Positions 51,477 to 60,645 of a stretch of DNA of 64,000 bases are shown one piece after another. Position 1 is the first letter of the stretch. Each line of letters starts with the position of its first letter. The notes under the pieces were generated by a model. It was not told the origin of the DNA, did not search any database, and was given only the letters and a program-made list of their open reading frames with translations. The stretch is taken from assembly GCA_039680605.1 (NCBI GenBank), contig JBDKTA010000022.1, positions 186,001-250,000 of the forward strand. The letters run 5' to 3'. The stretch is from Planctomycetaceae bacterium (GTDB lineage: Bacteria > Planctomycetota > Phycisphaerae > SM23-33). The position numbers and the translations under genes were made by a program.

Positions 51477-52361
51477 TCAGTCGGTCTTGTCCGGGTCGAT
51501 CGCCGCGGATGGGCGCGTGGTTGCCGAGGCGGCCGCGGTCGACATGGTAAATCTCACCGTGACGTGGTCGCCGCCGCCGCGGGACTGGGCATTGGGAATT
51601 TCCACGCGGATGGTGCGGGTCTGGCTGGCCGCGTCGGCCATCGCCGCCACATAGACCACTTTGGCCTCGATGACGCGCCCGGCGCCGAAGTCGACTTTGG
51701 CCGCGTCGCCAAGCTTGATCGCCGCGGCCTGCTCCACCGGAACCGGCGCGTCGGCCCAGAGCGGGTCGATCACCACCAGCGTCATGATTTTGGCCTGAAG
51801 GTCCACCGATTGTCCGACCTGTCCGATCACGTCCTCGACCTGCCCGTCGACGGGGCTGACGATCGCCATGCGCTCGAGCTGGGCCTGGGCTTCCTGGTGC
51901 TTCAGGACGTTCAGCTCCTGCTCGTGGCGGGCCAGCGCCAGCGACAACTCGCCGATGGTGACCTCAAGCCGCGCGTGCTCGTATTCGTACTTGCTGGCGA
52001 CCTGCTTCTTGAACAGCCCTTCCGTGCGCTCCAGGTCCACGCGCTTCTGAGCGAGTTGTGCCTCGGCGGCCTTGACGCGGGTCTGATCCTCCGCGGCGGC
52101 CTTGAGCTGGGCGGTCTTGAGCCGCTCGGCCGAATCGTCCAGCCGCGCCAGCAGTTGGCCCTTGCGGACGGGCTGGCCGGCCTTGACGGGGATCTCGGCG
52201 ATTCGTCCCGGCACGACGAACGCCAGCGTGACGTTATCCCGCGGGCGCGTCAGGGCCTTGATGCCCCCCTCCTGCGCCAGGGCGGCGGAGGCGGAGGCTG
52301 TACACAATGCGATGAGCGTCAGAGCGAGTTTGTGCAGAGTCAAAGCATGTCTCCCCGGCAT
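51477..52361 (-). CDS. Periplasmic adaptor of the HlyD/RND type
   Basis: 294 residues. Signal peptide (LALTLIALCTASASAALAQ), then a barrel-sandwich hybrid (LAFVVPGRIAEIPVKAGQPV and IVSPVDGQVEDVIGQVGQSV) split by a coiled-coil hairpin, then a beta-barrel. No transmembrane anchor beyond the signal. First gene of the four-gene cluster. It would bridge inner-membrane partners to an outer-membrane channel; no TolC-like channel is in the window. Confidence 0.88.
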   Translation of the reverse strand: MPGRHALTLHKLALTLIALCTASASAALAQEGGIKALTRPRDNVTLAFVVPGRIAEIPVKAGQPVRKGQLLARLDDSAERLKTAQLKAAAEDQTRVKAAEAQLAQKRVDLERTEGLFKKQVASKYEYEHARLEVTIGELSLALARHEQELNVLKHQEAQAQLERMAIVSPVDGQVEDVIGQVGQSVDLQAKIMTLVVIDPLWADAPVPVEQAAAIKLGDAAKVDFGAGRVIEAKVVYVAAMADAASQTRTIRVEIPNAQSRGGGDHVTVRFTMSTAAASATTRPSAAIDPDKTD

Positions 52362-52463
52362 GAGGTCCCGTTATCAAGACTATTGTACTGAAACTGGGGG
52401 TGGGAAGTTCAGATTTGTTCACCCGCCAAGGAACTATACTTGAAGCTGAACAAGGAGAAGCCC

Positions 52464-52805
52464 ATGGCCGACCGGAACGAGTCGAAGGCGCCCCAGGACC
52501 AGGACCCCGCCCAGAACAAGAACGTCTCCGTGCGCGTGGACGAGCGCACGATGGCCACGGTGTACGCCAACGTCGTCCTCAGCCACGCCTCGGAAGAGGA
52601 AGTGATGCTGGACTTCGGCGTCAAGGGGGTGGCCCCGCCCCAGGACCCCAAGCAGCCCGAGGTCATCCTGCAGATCACCAATCGCGTGGTGCTGAACTAC
52701 TTCAGCGCCAAACGCCTGGCGATGGCCCTGTCGCAACTCATCCGCCGATACGAAGACCAGTTCGGCGAGATCGAACTCGACGCGAGCAAGAGAAAGAGAT
52801 CTTAG
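52464..52805 (+). CDS. DUF3467 family protein
   Basis: 113 residues. The start at 52464 has AAGGAG six bases upstream. NVSVRVDERTMATVYANVVL, EEEVMLDFGV and NYFSAKRLAMALSQLIRRYE match the DUF3467 pattern, a small alpha/beta protein of unknown function common in Planctomycetota and Bacteroidota. Divergent from the HlyD/SecA cluster. Its TAG stop is the start of an AGATCCT-type heptamer run (52804-52818). Confidence 0.85.
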   Translation: MADRNESKAPQDQDPAQNKNVSVRVDERTMATVYANVVLSHASEEEVMLDFGVKGVAPPQDPKQPEVILQITNRVVLNYFSAKRLAMALSQLIRRYEDQFGEIELDASKRKRS

Positions 52806-52904
52806 ATCCTCAGTCCTTGATGCCGATGGCAGATGAATGCTGGGCGCTGTATCATTCCCAGCCGCTGCTGCTACGCATCTTCCCGTCTTGTCTCGGAGTG
52901 CGTC

Positions 52905-54202
52905 ATGAAAAGATTGATGTTCCTTTTCTTCTCTCTGATCCCTCTGTGCCTCTGTGGTAGTCTTTTGGCCCAGGCGTCGCAGCCGGCGTCCAAGGGCGCG
53001 CGCTATCATCCGCCGAGCAAGTGGGTGCTGGGGCCGTGGTACGGGACGGGGTTTCCGGATTTCGGCAGAAGCTGCGGCAGCTATGGCAAGACGCTTGAAG
53101 ATGAGATCAACTACGACCTGGACAACCTCATCAAGCACGACATCCCGATCACGTGCTACCACTGCGACGGCACGTCCTGGGCGCGTAACGACACGATCAC
53201 CCTCAGTGATGCGATGATCCAGCGGCTGCGGGAGAAGAAGATCCGCCTGCTGCTGCACCTGTGGGGGCAGGACGACCTGCCTGGGCGTCGACTGGGGGCG
53301 GGCTGCGGACGGGCATCCGCCGCGTGTTTTCAAAGAGCCAGTTCCTGCCCGCGCCCTACAACGAGTTCACGGCCTACGACGTTGACAAGAACCGCCGCCC
53401 GGCCGAGGAGGTCTATTTCCGCCGTCTGCATTGGGGCTCGATGCAGGTCGTGATGGACAACAGCCCCTGGGTCGATTGCGACCCCTGGACGTGGGGCTAC
53501 AGCCCAAAGCTCCTTGACGCCTACCGGTACTGGTCGTGGCTGCACCTGGAACTGGCGGCATACCTGCACAGTTACGACTACCACGCCTACGAAACCAACG
53601 AGATGATCTTCCGCCAGCCTAGTCCCGAAAAGTATGCGACGAAACTGGGCGAAGAGATCTTTGTGGCCTACGTGACCGATGCCATGACGGAACTGGACAT
53701 CGAGCTGCCGCCAGGCGAATGGATCAATTACTGGGACCAAAGCCAGGTCGTCAGCGGCAAGATCAAGTACCCCGTGCCGCTGGGCCGCGAGCCCATCTTT
53801 GTCCGCAACGGCTCACTGATTCCCCTCGACGTCAGTCGCGCGTACACCGGCCACGGCACCGCCGAGTCGGCCGGCAGCCTGACGGTGCTGGTCTTCCCCA
53901 GGGGCCGGTGCGCGTTCAAGTACCGCGACGTCGGGCTGGACGCCTGGGTAACATTTCAGGCCGTTCAGGAAGGCGACGGGCTTACGCTTGCGGCTTCGCG
54001 GGCGCCTTCTCAGAACGTGCTGTACCGCATCGCCGGCGTGGCGGCGCTGCAGTCGGTGGGCGTGGAGGGGCTGTCCGTGAAGATCAACCAGGGCGGCACC
54101 CTCGCCCGCGCCGCATCGGAAAAGGAAGTCAACGGCGCCGCGTCCAGCGCGTGGTTTTATGACGCCGCCGCCAAGCGCCTGATCGTCAAGCTATGCCGCT
54201 GA
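52905..54202 (+). pseudogene. GH31-like glycosidase, internally deleted and frameshifted
   Basis: From ATG 52905 a signal peptide (MKRLMFLFFSLIPLCLCG) leads into KWVLGPWYGTGFPDFGR and IPITCYHCDGTSWARND, the N-terminal part of a GH31-type barrel. At about 53270-53290 the frame changes to one reading RRVFSKSQFLPAPYNE, ELAAYLHSYDYHAYETNE and EWINYWDQSQ, typical of the GH31 C-terminal barrel and beta domains. The middle, including the catalytic nucleophile region, is missing, so the gene is about two-thirds of normal length. The signal peptide is encoded partly by a CTCTGTGCCTCTGTGG dispersed repeat (52931-52962). Confidence 0.75.
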
Positions 54203-54207
54203 CGAGT

Positions 54208-54378
54208 TCATCGCGGTGGCGTTCGCGTGTCTGTGTGCGTGCGGCGACACCTGCTCTTGCCCACGGCCATGCCGATCAGGAACATGCCGGGGATAGCGAT
54301 CAGGTGGACCAGCCACCACCCCCAGTTCAGAAAATGAAGCGCTTCGGGCAATACCTCTGCTCCAAGCATCGTAAACAT
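54208..54378 (-). CDS. 56-residue single-helix membrane protein
   Basis: The ATG at 54378 is preceded by GAGGGGG. The product starts MFTMLGAEVLPEALHFLNW, has one strong helix (WWLVHLIAIPGMFLIGMAVG) and ends in a basic tail (KSRCRRTHTDTRTPPR). Convergent with the broken GH31 gene. Too short to place in a family; the ribosome site and clean helix make it credible. Confidence 0.55.
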   Translation of the reverse strand: MFTMLGAEVLPEALHFLNWGWWLVHLIAIPGMFLIGMAVGKSRCRRTHTDTRTPPR

Positions 54379-54468
54379 GATTCCCCCTCTCTATGATCAG
54401 TCCCGGCACAGAATGATAGCGCACCAGAGAGCAAGCTGCCAAGCCGGAGCGGGCGCCGTGGCGGCGGG

Positions 54469-57400
54469 TCAGAGCTGTTCGCGCGTATAGAACAGCCGCG
54501 TGGCGCGGGTTCGCTGTGACAGGACAAGGCGGGTCCATTTGACCAGTTCGAACCGCGGGCAGCGCTGCCAGGCCAGAGTTGCGCGCAGCAGTTGGTCGCG
54601 GTCGGGCCTGGTCTGCAGTTGCATCACTGCCGCCGTCGCCAGCGGCTGGGGCGCCCATCCGGCCAGGCGTACCAGGTCGGCGAGGTACTGCTCATCGGCT
54701 GTCGCGTGCGCCAGAGCCTCTCGCGGCAGGGCGCCGGCCTCGATGGCGGCCTGGAGCAGGCAGGAGCGCCTGTCGGCGAAGGCGGGCTCTTCCAGGCGGC
54801 GTCGCCACTGTCGCTGAAGCTGGCGCCAGGCGTTCATGTCGAACAGCGAGGGCGGGTCGACCCATCGGCCGCTGAGGCGCATCAGTCGCGCCGAGGCGCG
54901 CATGCGGTGCCACCATCTGGGATGCGTCAGTTCGGCGACGGCCTGTTCGAGCCCCTGGCGCCACCATTGTGCGGGCGTGGCGGTGCGGTTGTCCCGCCAC
55001 CAGGCCCGCCACAGATCGAACAGCTCCGCGCCGTTGCGGGCACGGTCGGCGAACTGCACGTAGAAGCTTGGTTCCAGGTGCTGTTCCAGCAGACACGGGC
55101 GCTGGAACACGGTTTCAGAAGAATAAGACGAGCCGCCGCTGAGGCCCTCCAGGGGCAGTCCGTTGTCGCGAAGCTTCGGCGCCAGCAGCGAAGAGCCTTG
55201 GAAGCTCATCTCCGACAGGTCGGAGCAGACCGCCGGGGGGACAGTCGCAGGCTCGTCCGCCGATTCGCCATCGCGGTCTCTCGTGGGCGCGTCCTGGAAG
55301 CGGGACAGTGAGTCCGCCCATGACGGCAGGGCCGCCGAGGGCGCGTCCGGGCGCTCGTAGCCCCGCCGCATGTGCATCATCCTGCGATACACGAGTTCCC
55401 GCATGTCGTCGTCTTCGTCGCGGTCGGTGGGTTGGGGCATCGAGGCCGCAATCACGGCTGCCCGCGCCGACAACAGCGTTTTGAGTTCTTGCGCCCGGGC
55501 GATATCGGCGTCGCCGGCGGAACTGCCCATCATCCGCAACAGGCAGGCCAGGTGGACGCGCAGGTCGAAGTCCTTCTGCTGCGCGTACGCTCGGGCGATC
55601 GGCTCGATGGCCTTGTCAGAGTCGAGGATGGCCAGCGCCCAGGCGGCCTCAATGATCTCGACGGGTTCTTTCCTATCCAGACCCGCCGCCACCTGCCCGC
55701 GCAGGGCGGTCAACTGCCATCGTGCCGCTTGGCGCATGGCAAAGGTGCGGACGGAGGTCGCCTGGGCGGAAAACATCGGCGCCAGTGCCTCGGCGATCTC
55801 CGCCGGCGGAAGGAGTGTCGCGACGGCGTCGCCGGGCTCTGACAGGGACCGCAGGTAGTACATCTCGGCGCCTTGTAGCCCCTCGACATCCTCCTGAGAG
55901 ATGACGCCGTCCCTGACCAGACCAATCATCTGCCGGATGGAATAGTCCTCGGACACCATACCCTGCCTGAGCATCAAAGCCTTTCTGACATCAGCGCCGA
56001 GCTTGGGATCGGAGATGTTCCTGATCAGTCCGGCCAATTGTTCATGCACCTCTTCGGTGGTGCGATGGACCAGCGCTTTGTCCCGGGATTCATTCCAGGG
56101 CGGCATGAGGAAGCGCACGGCCGTGCCGTCATCAGGCTGTAAGCTATTGTCATCCGCCTGGGAGGTCGCGGCGCCGGAGGCAGGCTGCGTCTGGGCAGCG
56201 TTCTGCCGCAAGTTCATCAGGACAGACGAAAAGGAGGACTGCATGTAGCGTATTGGGGAATCGTCCTGCATGTCCACCTTCGCGTCGTCCGCCACTGACG
56301 GAAGAATGCCGCGCGCGACGTACCAGAGCCTGTCGTTTCGGGCGCCGGAGTTTTTCAGCCACTCAAATGCCGCATTCGGGTCGACGGTGGCGGCGGCCTG
56401 GAATAATACCATCGACTCCCTGAGCCGGTCGCTGTCGCTATCGTCGGCGGTGCAGGAGGCCAGCAGGGCCTTGGCGGTTTCTCCGTCGCCGGTGATTGAC
56501 AGCGTGCTCGATGCCAGGGTCTTGAGTTGCCGCTCCTGCGGCGACGAAGATGATCGCGACGACCCCAGCCCGATCAGCGAGAGCAGCCCCCCCGACCGCG
56601 AGGCGCGCGGTCTGCGCGTGAGGGTCTGGATGAGCGCCTGGCGGGCCTGGGGCAGCTTCCACTTGAAATCGGCCACGGCGGCGGCCGTCACGCCGCTGCG
56701 CGTGGTTGAGGAGATCATCGCCACCACGGCCGGGTCGGGGGTATCGCCGGCCCATTCCAGCAGCAACGGGCTGATGGACATGGCCGTCGTCATGTTAGGC
56801 TCCCCGTAGTACTCGTGTTCAATGGGGTCTGCCGCGGCGGCGCCGCTGCCCCGGATCAGGCGAGGCAGGTCGCCGTCGAGGGGCTTCTGGACGCAACCGG
56901 CCAATGCCAGGCGGGCAAACAGAACGTCGTTCTTGTCGGCCCGGGCCTTGCTCACCAGGGCGTCGATAGCGGGCTGGATCTTCTTGCAGTCCTCGCCGCT
57001 CAGCGCGTCGAGGTTGTCGATCAGCAGTTGCGCATCGCCGCAGGCGACGACGAAGCGAGTCCAGTTGGGCACGTGGGGGATGCGGCCGCGGCAGCTCTTG
57101 ACGTCCTCGAGATAGGAGGGGTGGTACGAGCGGCTGGCGACGAGCAGCGCCTTGTTGATGGCGACCGGATCGGCCTGCGGGGCGTCGGCCGGCGCGCTGG
57201 CGGGCGATCTCAGCGCCGGTCCGCGCAGGATGTCGCCGATGCGCCGGCGGAAGCCCTCGGGCACCTTGTCCCCGTGAGCCAGGGCGGCTTCGAGCATCGC
57301 ATTGGTCGTCGGAATATCGCCGGGGGCGATCCCGCGCAGCACGTCGGGACACGCCGCCGACAGCGCCTGCGCCGCCAGGTGGGCCATCGCGACGTCGCGG

Positions 57401-60400
57401 GAGTTGACGCCTGCCACCAGCGCCGCCTGCGCCCGCGGCGACACCGCCTCGCCAGGCCGCACCAGAATCGAGTACGCCATAGCCGCCAAAGCCCCCGCCG
57501 CTACCGGCGCACGCGGGTCGTCGAGATACGGTTCGACAAGCTTGCGCCCGTCGCGCCAGTTGGCGGCCGCACTGAGAACGGCAGCCAGAGTATCCGGCGG
57601 GACCTTGGCCAGATCGACCGCGGGCGCTGCATCAGGGCAGGCCGTCGCGATGGCCATCGCGAGGTTCTCACGCAGGTAGGTGTCGCCCGCTTTGAGGGTG
57701 AGCAGGACTGCCAGGTCCGACTGCTTCATCACGCGCGCCAAGCGGGCGTAGGCCGCCTGGCGGATCACCGCCGGCGCGGTGTTAAGAGCCGGCGCGAGAT
57801 GTTTGCGGAAGGCCTCCTCAGGAAATGCGGCGACAACCTGGCCCCAGCGCGATGAGACGGGCGCGTTGGTTTTGCCCAGCGCGTCGATCGCCTTCATGAG
57901 CAGCGGCACCAGCGCATCGCTCACCTCGCCGCTGAGGATGCTCTCCACCGCCGCATCCTGTACGGCCATGGTCTTTGACGATAGCGCGGCCACGAGTTCC
58001 GCGCCGGCGCCCTGGGGGTCCAGTTCGGCCAGGCGGCGGCGGACCTGTGCCATCATGCTTCGATCTTGCGCCAACTGGCGAACCTTAAGGGCGCCGGAGA
58101 GTATCTTCTTGAGCAAGGCGACGGCCGACGGATCCTGGTTCTGCAACAGGGCGCCGATGAGGCCTCGGTAGTCGACGTCGGGGCGGGACAAAGCCCACTC
58201 GATGAACCGCACGGCGCCTGGGCCCTTGAGCAAGGCGACGCGCTGCGTCAATTCATAGAGCGTGTAAGATCTGCTTTTTTCCAGTCTTTTGAAGACGACG
58301 TCCATCGCCCGCTCGTCGCCGCTGCTCAAGAGCAGCCACATCAGGGTGGAGTTGCTGGAGTCGCTGGGGGCCTTCTCGGCCAGATCCATCAGGTCGCGCA
58401 GATATCTGCCCGGCCCGACCTTCGCGATCATCTGCAGGGCGACCTCCGACGTCTGGGGATTCTTCAGGACCTCCGCTATGTCGAAGTCGGCCAGAAACTC
58501 CTGCGGCTGATCGACGATCGCGGTAATGGCGAGGCTTCTGTCGGCCCCGCCGGACTTGAGACCGCTGTGGAGGATGTCCTTGACGGTCGCATCGCTGCGA
58601 GAGGCCGTGCGGAACAGGATCACCGCGGCCATCAACCGCACCTGCGGGTCAGCGTGGGTCAGCAGCGCGGCGACTTTCCGCCCCTCCTGGGCCGGCAGGG
58701 GCGGTCGGGCACGGTCGGCGCTTTCGGGTCCGAAGGACGAGCTGCGGCTGACGTAGAAGTCCTGTCCGAGATTGTCCTCGAAGGCCCTGGCGGCGATCAT
58801 GCCCAGGGCGAGGCGCACCACGGAGGCATCGGCGTGAGCCAGGCCGGCGAGCACTCTGGTACCGTCGCCGCCATGGTAGGCGGCGAACAGGGCCCATTGC
58901 GGGCGATCGGGCCGGCTCGAGGCCATCAGCCGCTCCTGCACGTCCGCCGGAAGGCGGCGCTGCGACACGCGCGAGCCGAGCGATTCCCAGGCGGCCGTGG
59001 CCAGCGCGTCGTCGGGGCTTTCCAGATGCATGCAGAGCGTGGCGAAGAACGATTGCCATCGCTCGCGGCGACCGGCCTGTCGCACCAGTTGGGGCCAGTG
59101 CTTTCTGAAGGCGTCATCCTTGATCGCCTGCCCCAGGCGGCGGTCGATCTCGGCGTCGGGGTCCCAGGCGTCGGCCATGGCCAGCAGTTCGCTCTTGCGT
59201 GCGGCGTCGGTGGCGGCGTCATACTGCTTGAGCAGGTGGGATCGCGCCTGGGGGTCCTTCAGAGTAGCCAACGCCTCCATGGCGGCGCGCTCGGGGATCT
59301 TTCCGTCCATGGCCATTTTGAACAAGACCGGTCCGGCGGGGGCATAGTTCCACGAGGCCAGGAGTTTGACGGCCAGGCCGCGGACGTAGCCGTCGGAGTC
59401 GCTGAGGCACTGCATGACGCGCTGGGCCAGGGCGCGGTCTTCGGAGCGGCTGACCAGGGTGCCCAGGGCTTCCAGCGCCGCGGCGCGGAGTCGCCACTGG
59501 GGGTGGTCCAGCAGCGGCACGATGTACCGCTGGGCGCGGGAGTCGCGCGAGAAGCCCATCGCCTTGATGACCGTGGTGCGCACTTCGATCGACTCGTCGT
59601 CGAGCAGTTCGGCCAGTGCGTCGACGCTGACGGCGCCGGTCTTGGCTGCCGCTCCGACGGCCAACAGGCGGATGTTGCGGCTGTCGTCTTTGAGGACGCT
59701 GACGAGCAGGCGAGAGAGTTCCTTGCGGGCCTTGGTGGCATTGGACAGGGCGGCGGAGTTGTCCTCGCTGTCACTGTCGCGCTCGCCGGTCTTCTGCCAG
59801 GCCACGACAAGCCCCTCGATGGCCTGCTGGCGGACATAGGGCTGCGGATCGGCGAGGCACTCGGCCAGGAAAGGCACGCTGGCGGCATCGGCGGCCTTGA
59901 TCGCCGCGTCCACCAGCGTGGCGCGGGCCTGGCGGTCCTGCCCGCTCATGATCTCGACCAGGTCGCCCTGCTGGGCCAGCAGCGACGCCGAGGCCGCCCG
60001 GCGCCATCGCAGGCGCGACGCCAGACGCTGGGCCTTGCGGCGCAGGTCGAAGTCGCTGCTCATCTCGGCCAGTTTCAGCGGGGTGACAGCCGCCTCGCCC
60101 AGGGCGAGTAGTTGCTTTTCGATCTGGGCGGTGGCGGCCTCGTCGGCCTTGGCCAGCGTGTCGACCAGGGCCTGGGCCTGGCGTCGTTTTGCCGCCGCTT
60201 CGCGCAGCGCCGCGACGGTCGGCGCCGAGGCGGGCATGGTGGCCGGGTCGCCTTTGCTGAGAACCTCCCCCAACTGCGGATAGTGGCGCACGAGCATGCG
60301 GGCCATCTCGGGGTTGCGCCGGGCATCGGCGATCAACCGTCGCACCATCGACTTGGACATGCCGTCAACGTCCGGCAGCACATCCTGCGAGACGGCGGCG

Positions 60401-60645
60401 GTTGCGCCCCGGGAATGCGGCCGCGTGGTGGCTTCATCGTCATCCGAATCAAATGGCTCGCGGAGGGTCACTAATGGGACCGGTACGCCAGAGACGCCTC
60501 GAAGCCGGCTGTCGTCGGAGTCGTCCGCTTCTTGCGTTGCTGCGGCGCGGGGAAGGATATCCAGGCGCGCCGGCAGTTGGCTGGAAACCAACGTGATCGC
60601 CGCCAGTAGAACAATGCCAAGACCGAAGGTTCGCCGGGGGGTCAT
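54469..60645 (-). CDS. Giant exported HEAT-repeat protein
   Basis: 2058 residues. The start at 60645 overlaps the upstream stop by four bases (ATGA) with GGAGG just ahead, and gives an N-terminal signal/anchor (FGLGIVLLAAITLVSSQL). After an acidic linker the chain is almost entirely HEAT-like helical repeats, for example LAECLADPQPYVRQQAIEGL, ALAELLDDESIEVRTTVIKA and IVPLLDHPQWRLRAAALEAL. Occasional disordered Ser/Arg/Asp stretches interrupt them. It is a scaffold rather than an enzyme. Being last in a run with a thioredoxin-like protein and a multihaem cytochrome suggests it organises a periplasmic or cell-surface complex. Confidence 0.85.
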   Translation of the reverse strand: MTPRRTFGLGIVLLAAITLVSSQLPARLDILPRAAATQEADDSDDSRLRGVSGVPVPLVTLREPFDSDDDEATTRPHSRGATAAVSQDVLPDVDGMSKSMVRRLIADARRNPEMARMLVRHYPQLGEVLSKGDPATMPASAPTVAALREAAAKRRQAQALVDTLAKADEAATAQIEKQLLALGEAAVTPLKLAEMSSDFDLRRKAQRLASRLRWRRAASASLLAQQGDLVEIMSGQDRQARATLVDAAIKAADAASVPFLAECLADPQPYVRQQAIEGLVVAWQKTGERDSDSEDNSAALSNATKARKELSRLLVSVLKDDSRNIRLLAVGAAAKTGAVSVDALAELLDDESIEVRTTVIKAMGFSRDSRAQRYIVPLLDHPQWRLRAAALEALGTLVSRSEDRALAQRVMQCLSDSDGYVRGLAVKLLASWNYAPAGPVLFKMAMDGKIPERAAMEALATLKDPQARSHLLKQYDAATDAARKSELLAMADAWDPDAEIDRRLGQAIKDDAFRKHWPQLVRQAGRRERWQSFFATLCMHLESPDDALATAAWESLGSRVSQRRLPADVQERLMASSRPDRPQWALFAAYHGGDGTRVLAGLAHADASVVRLALGMIAARAFEDNLGQDFYVSRSSSFGPESADRARPPLPAQEGRKVAALLTHADPQVRLMAAVILFRTASRSDATVKDILHSGLKSGGADRSLAITAIVDQPQEFLADFDIAEVLKNPQTSEVALQMIAKVGPGRYLRDLMDLAEKAPSDSSNSTLMWLLLSSGDERAMDVVFKRLEKSRSYTLYELTQRVALLKGPGAVRFIEWALSRPDVDYRGLIGALLQNQDPSAVALLKKILSGALKVRQLAQDRSMMAQVRRRLAELDPQGAGAELVAALSSKTMAVQDAAVESILSGEVSDALVPLLMKAIDALGKTNAPVSSRWGQVVAAFPEEAFRKHLAPALNTAPAVIRQAAYARLARVMKQSDLAVLLTLKAGDTYLRENLAMAIATACPDAAPAVDLAKVPPDTLAAVLSAAANWRDGRKLVEPYLDDPRAPVAAGALAAMAYSILVRPGEAVSPRAQAALVAGVNSRDVAMAHLAAQALSAACPDVLRGIAPGDIPTTNAMLEAALAHGDKVPEGFRRRIGDILRGPALRSPASAPADAPQADPVAINKALLVASRSYHPSYLEDVKSCRGRIPHVPNWTRFVVACGDAQLLIDNLDALSGEDCKKIQPAIDALVSKARADKNDVLFARLALAGCVQKPLDGDLPRLIRGSGAAAADPIEHEYYGEPNMTTAMSISPLLLEWAGDTPDPAVVAMISSTTRSGVTAAAVADFKWKLPQARQALIQTLTRRPRASRSGGLLSLIGLGSSRSSSSPQERQLKTLASSTLSITGDGETAKALLASCTADDSDSDRLRESMVLFQAAATVDPNAAFEWLKNSGARNDRLWYVARGILPSVADDAKVDMQDDSPIRYMQSSFSSVLMNLRQNAAQTQPASGAATSQADDNSLQPDDGTAVRFLMPPWNESRDKALVHRTTEEVHEQLAGLIRNISDPKLGADVRKALMLRQGMVSEDYSIRQMIGLVRDGVISQEDVEGLQGAEMYYLRSLSEPGDAVATLLPPAEIAEALAPMFSAQATSVRTFAMRQAARWQLTALRGQVAAGLDRKEPVEIIEAAWALAILDSDKAIEPIARAYAQQKDFDLRVHLACLLRMMGSSAGDADIARAQELKTLLSARAAVIAASMPQPTDRDEDDDMRELVYRRMMHMRRGYERPDAPSAALPSWADSLSRFQDAPTRDRDGESADEPATVPPAVCSDLSEMSFQGSSLLAPKLRDNGLPLEGLSGGSSYSSETVFQRPCLLEQHLEPSFYVQFADRARNGAELFDLWRAWWRDNRTATPAQWWRQGLEQAVAELTHPRWWHRMRASARLMRLSGRWVDPPSLFDMNAWRQLQRQWRRRLEEPAFADRRSCLLQAAIEAGALPREALAHATADEQYLADLVRLAGWAPQPLATAAVMQLQTRPDRDQLLRATLAWQRCPRFELVKWTRLVLSQRTRATRLFYTREQL

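Noticed and set aside
58066-60111. 681-codon open frame opposite the HEAT-repeat gene
   Set aside because: Antisense frame lacking any motif, while the minus strand shows regular HEAT repeats throughout.
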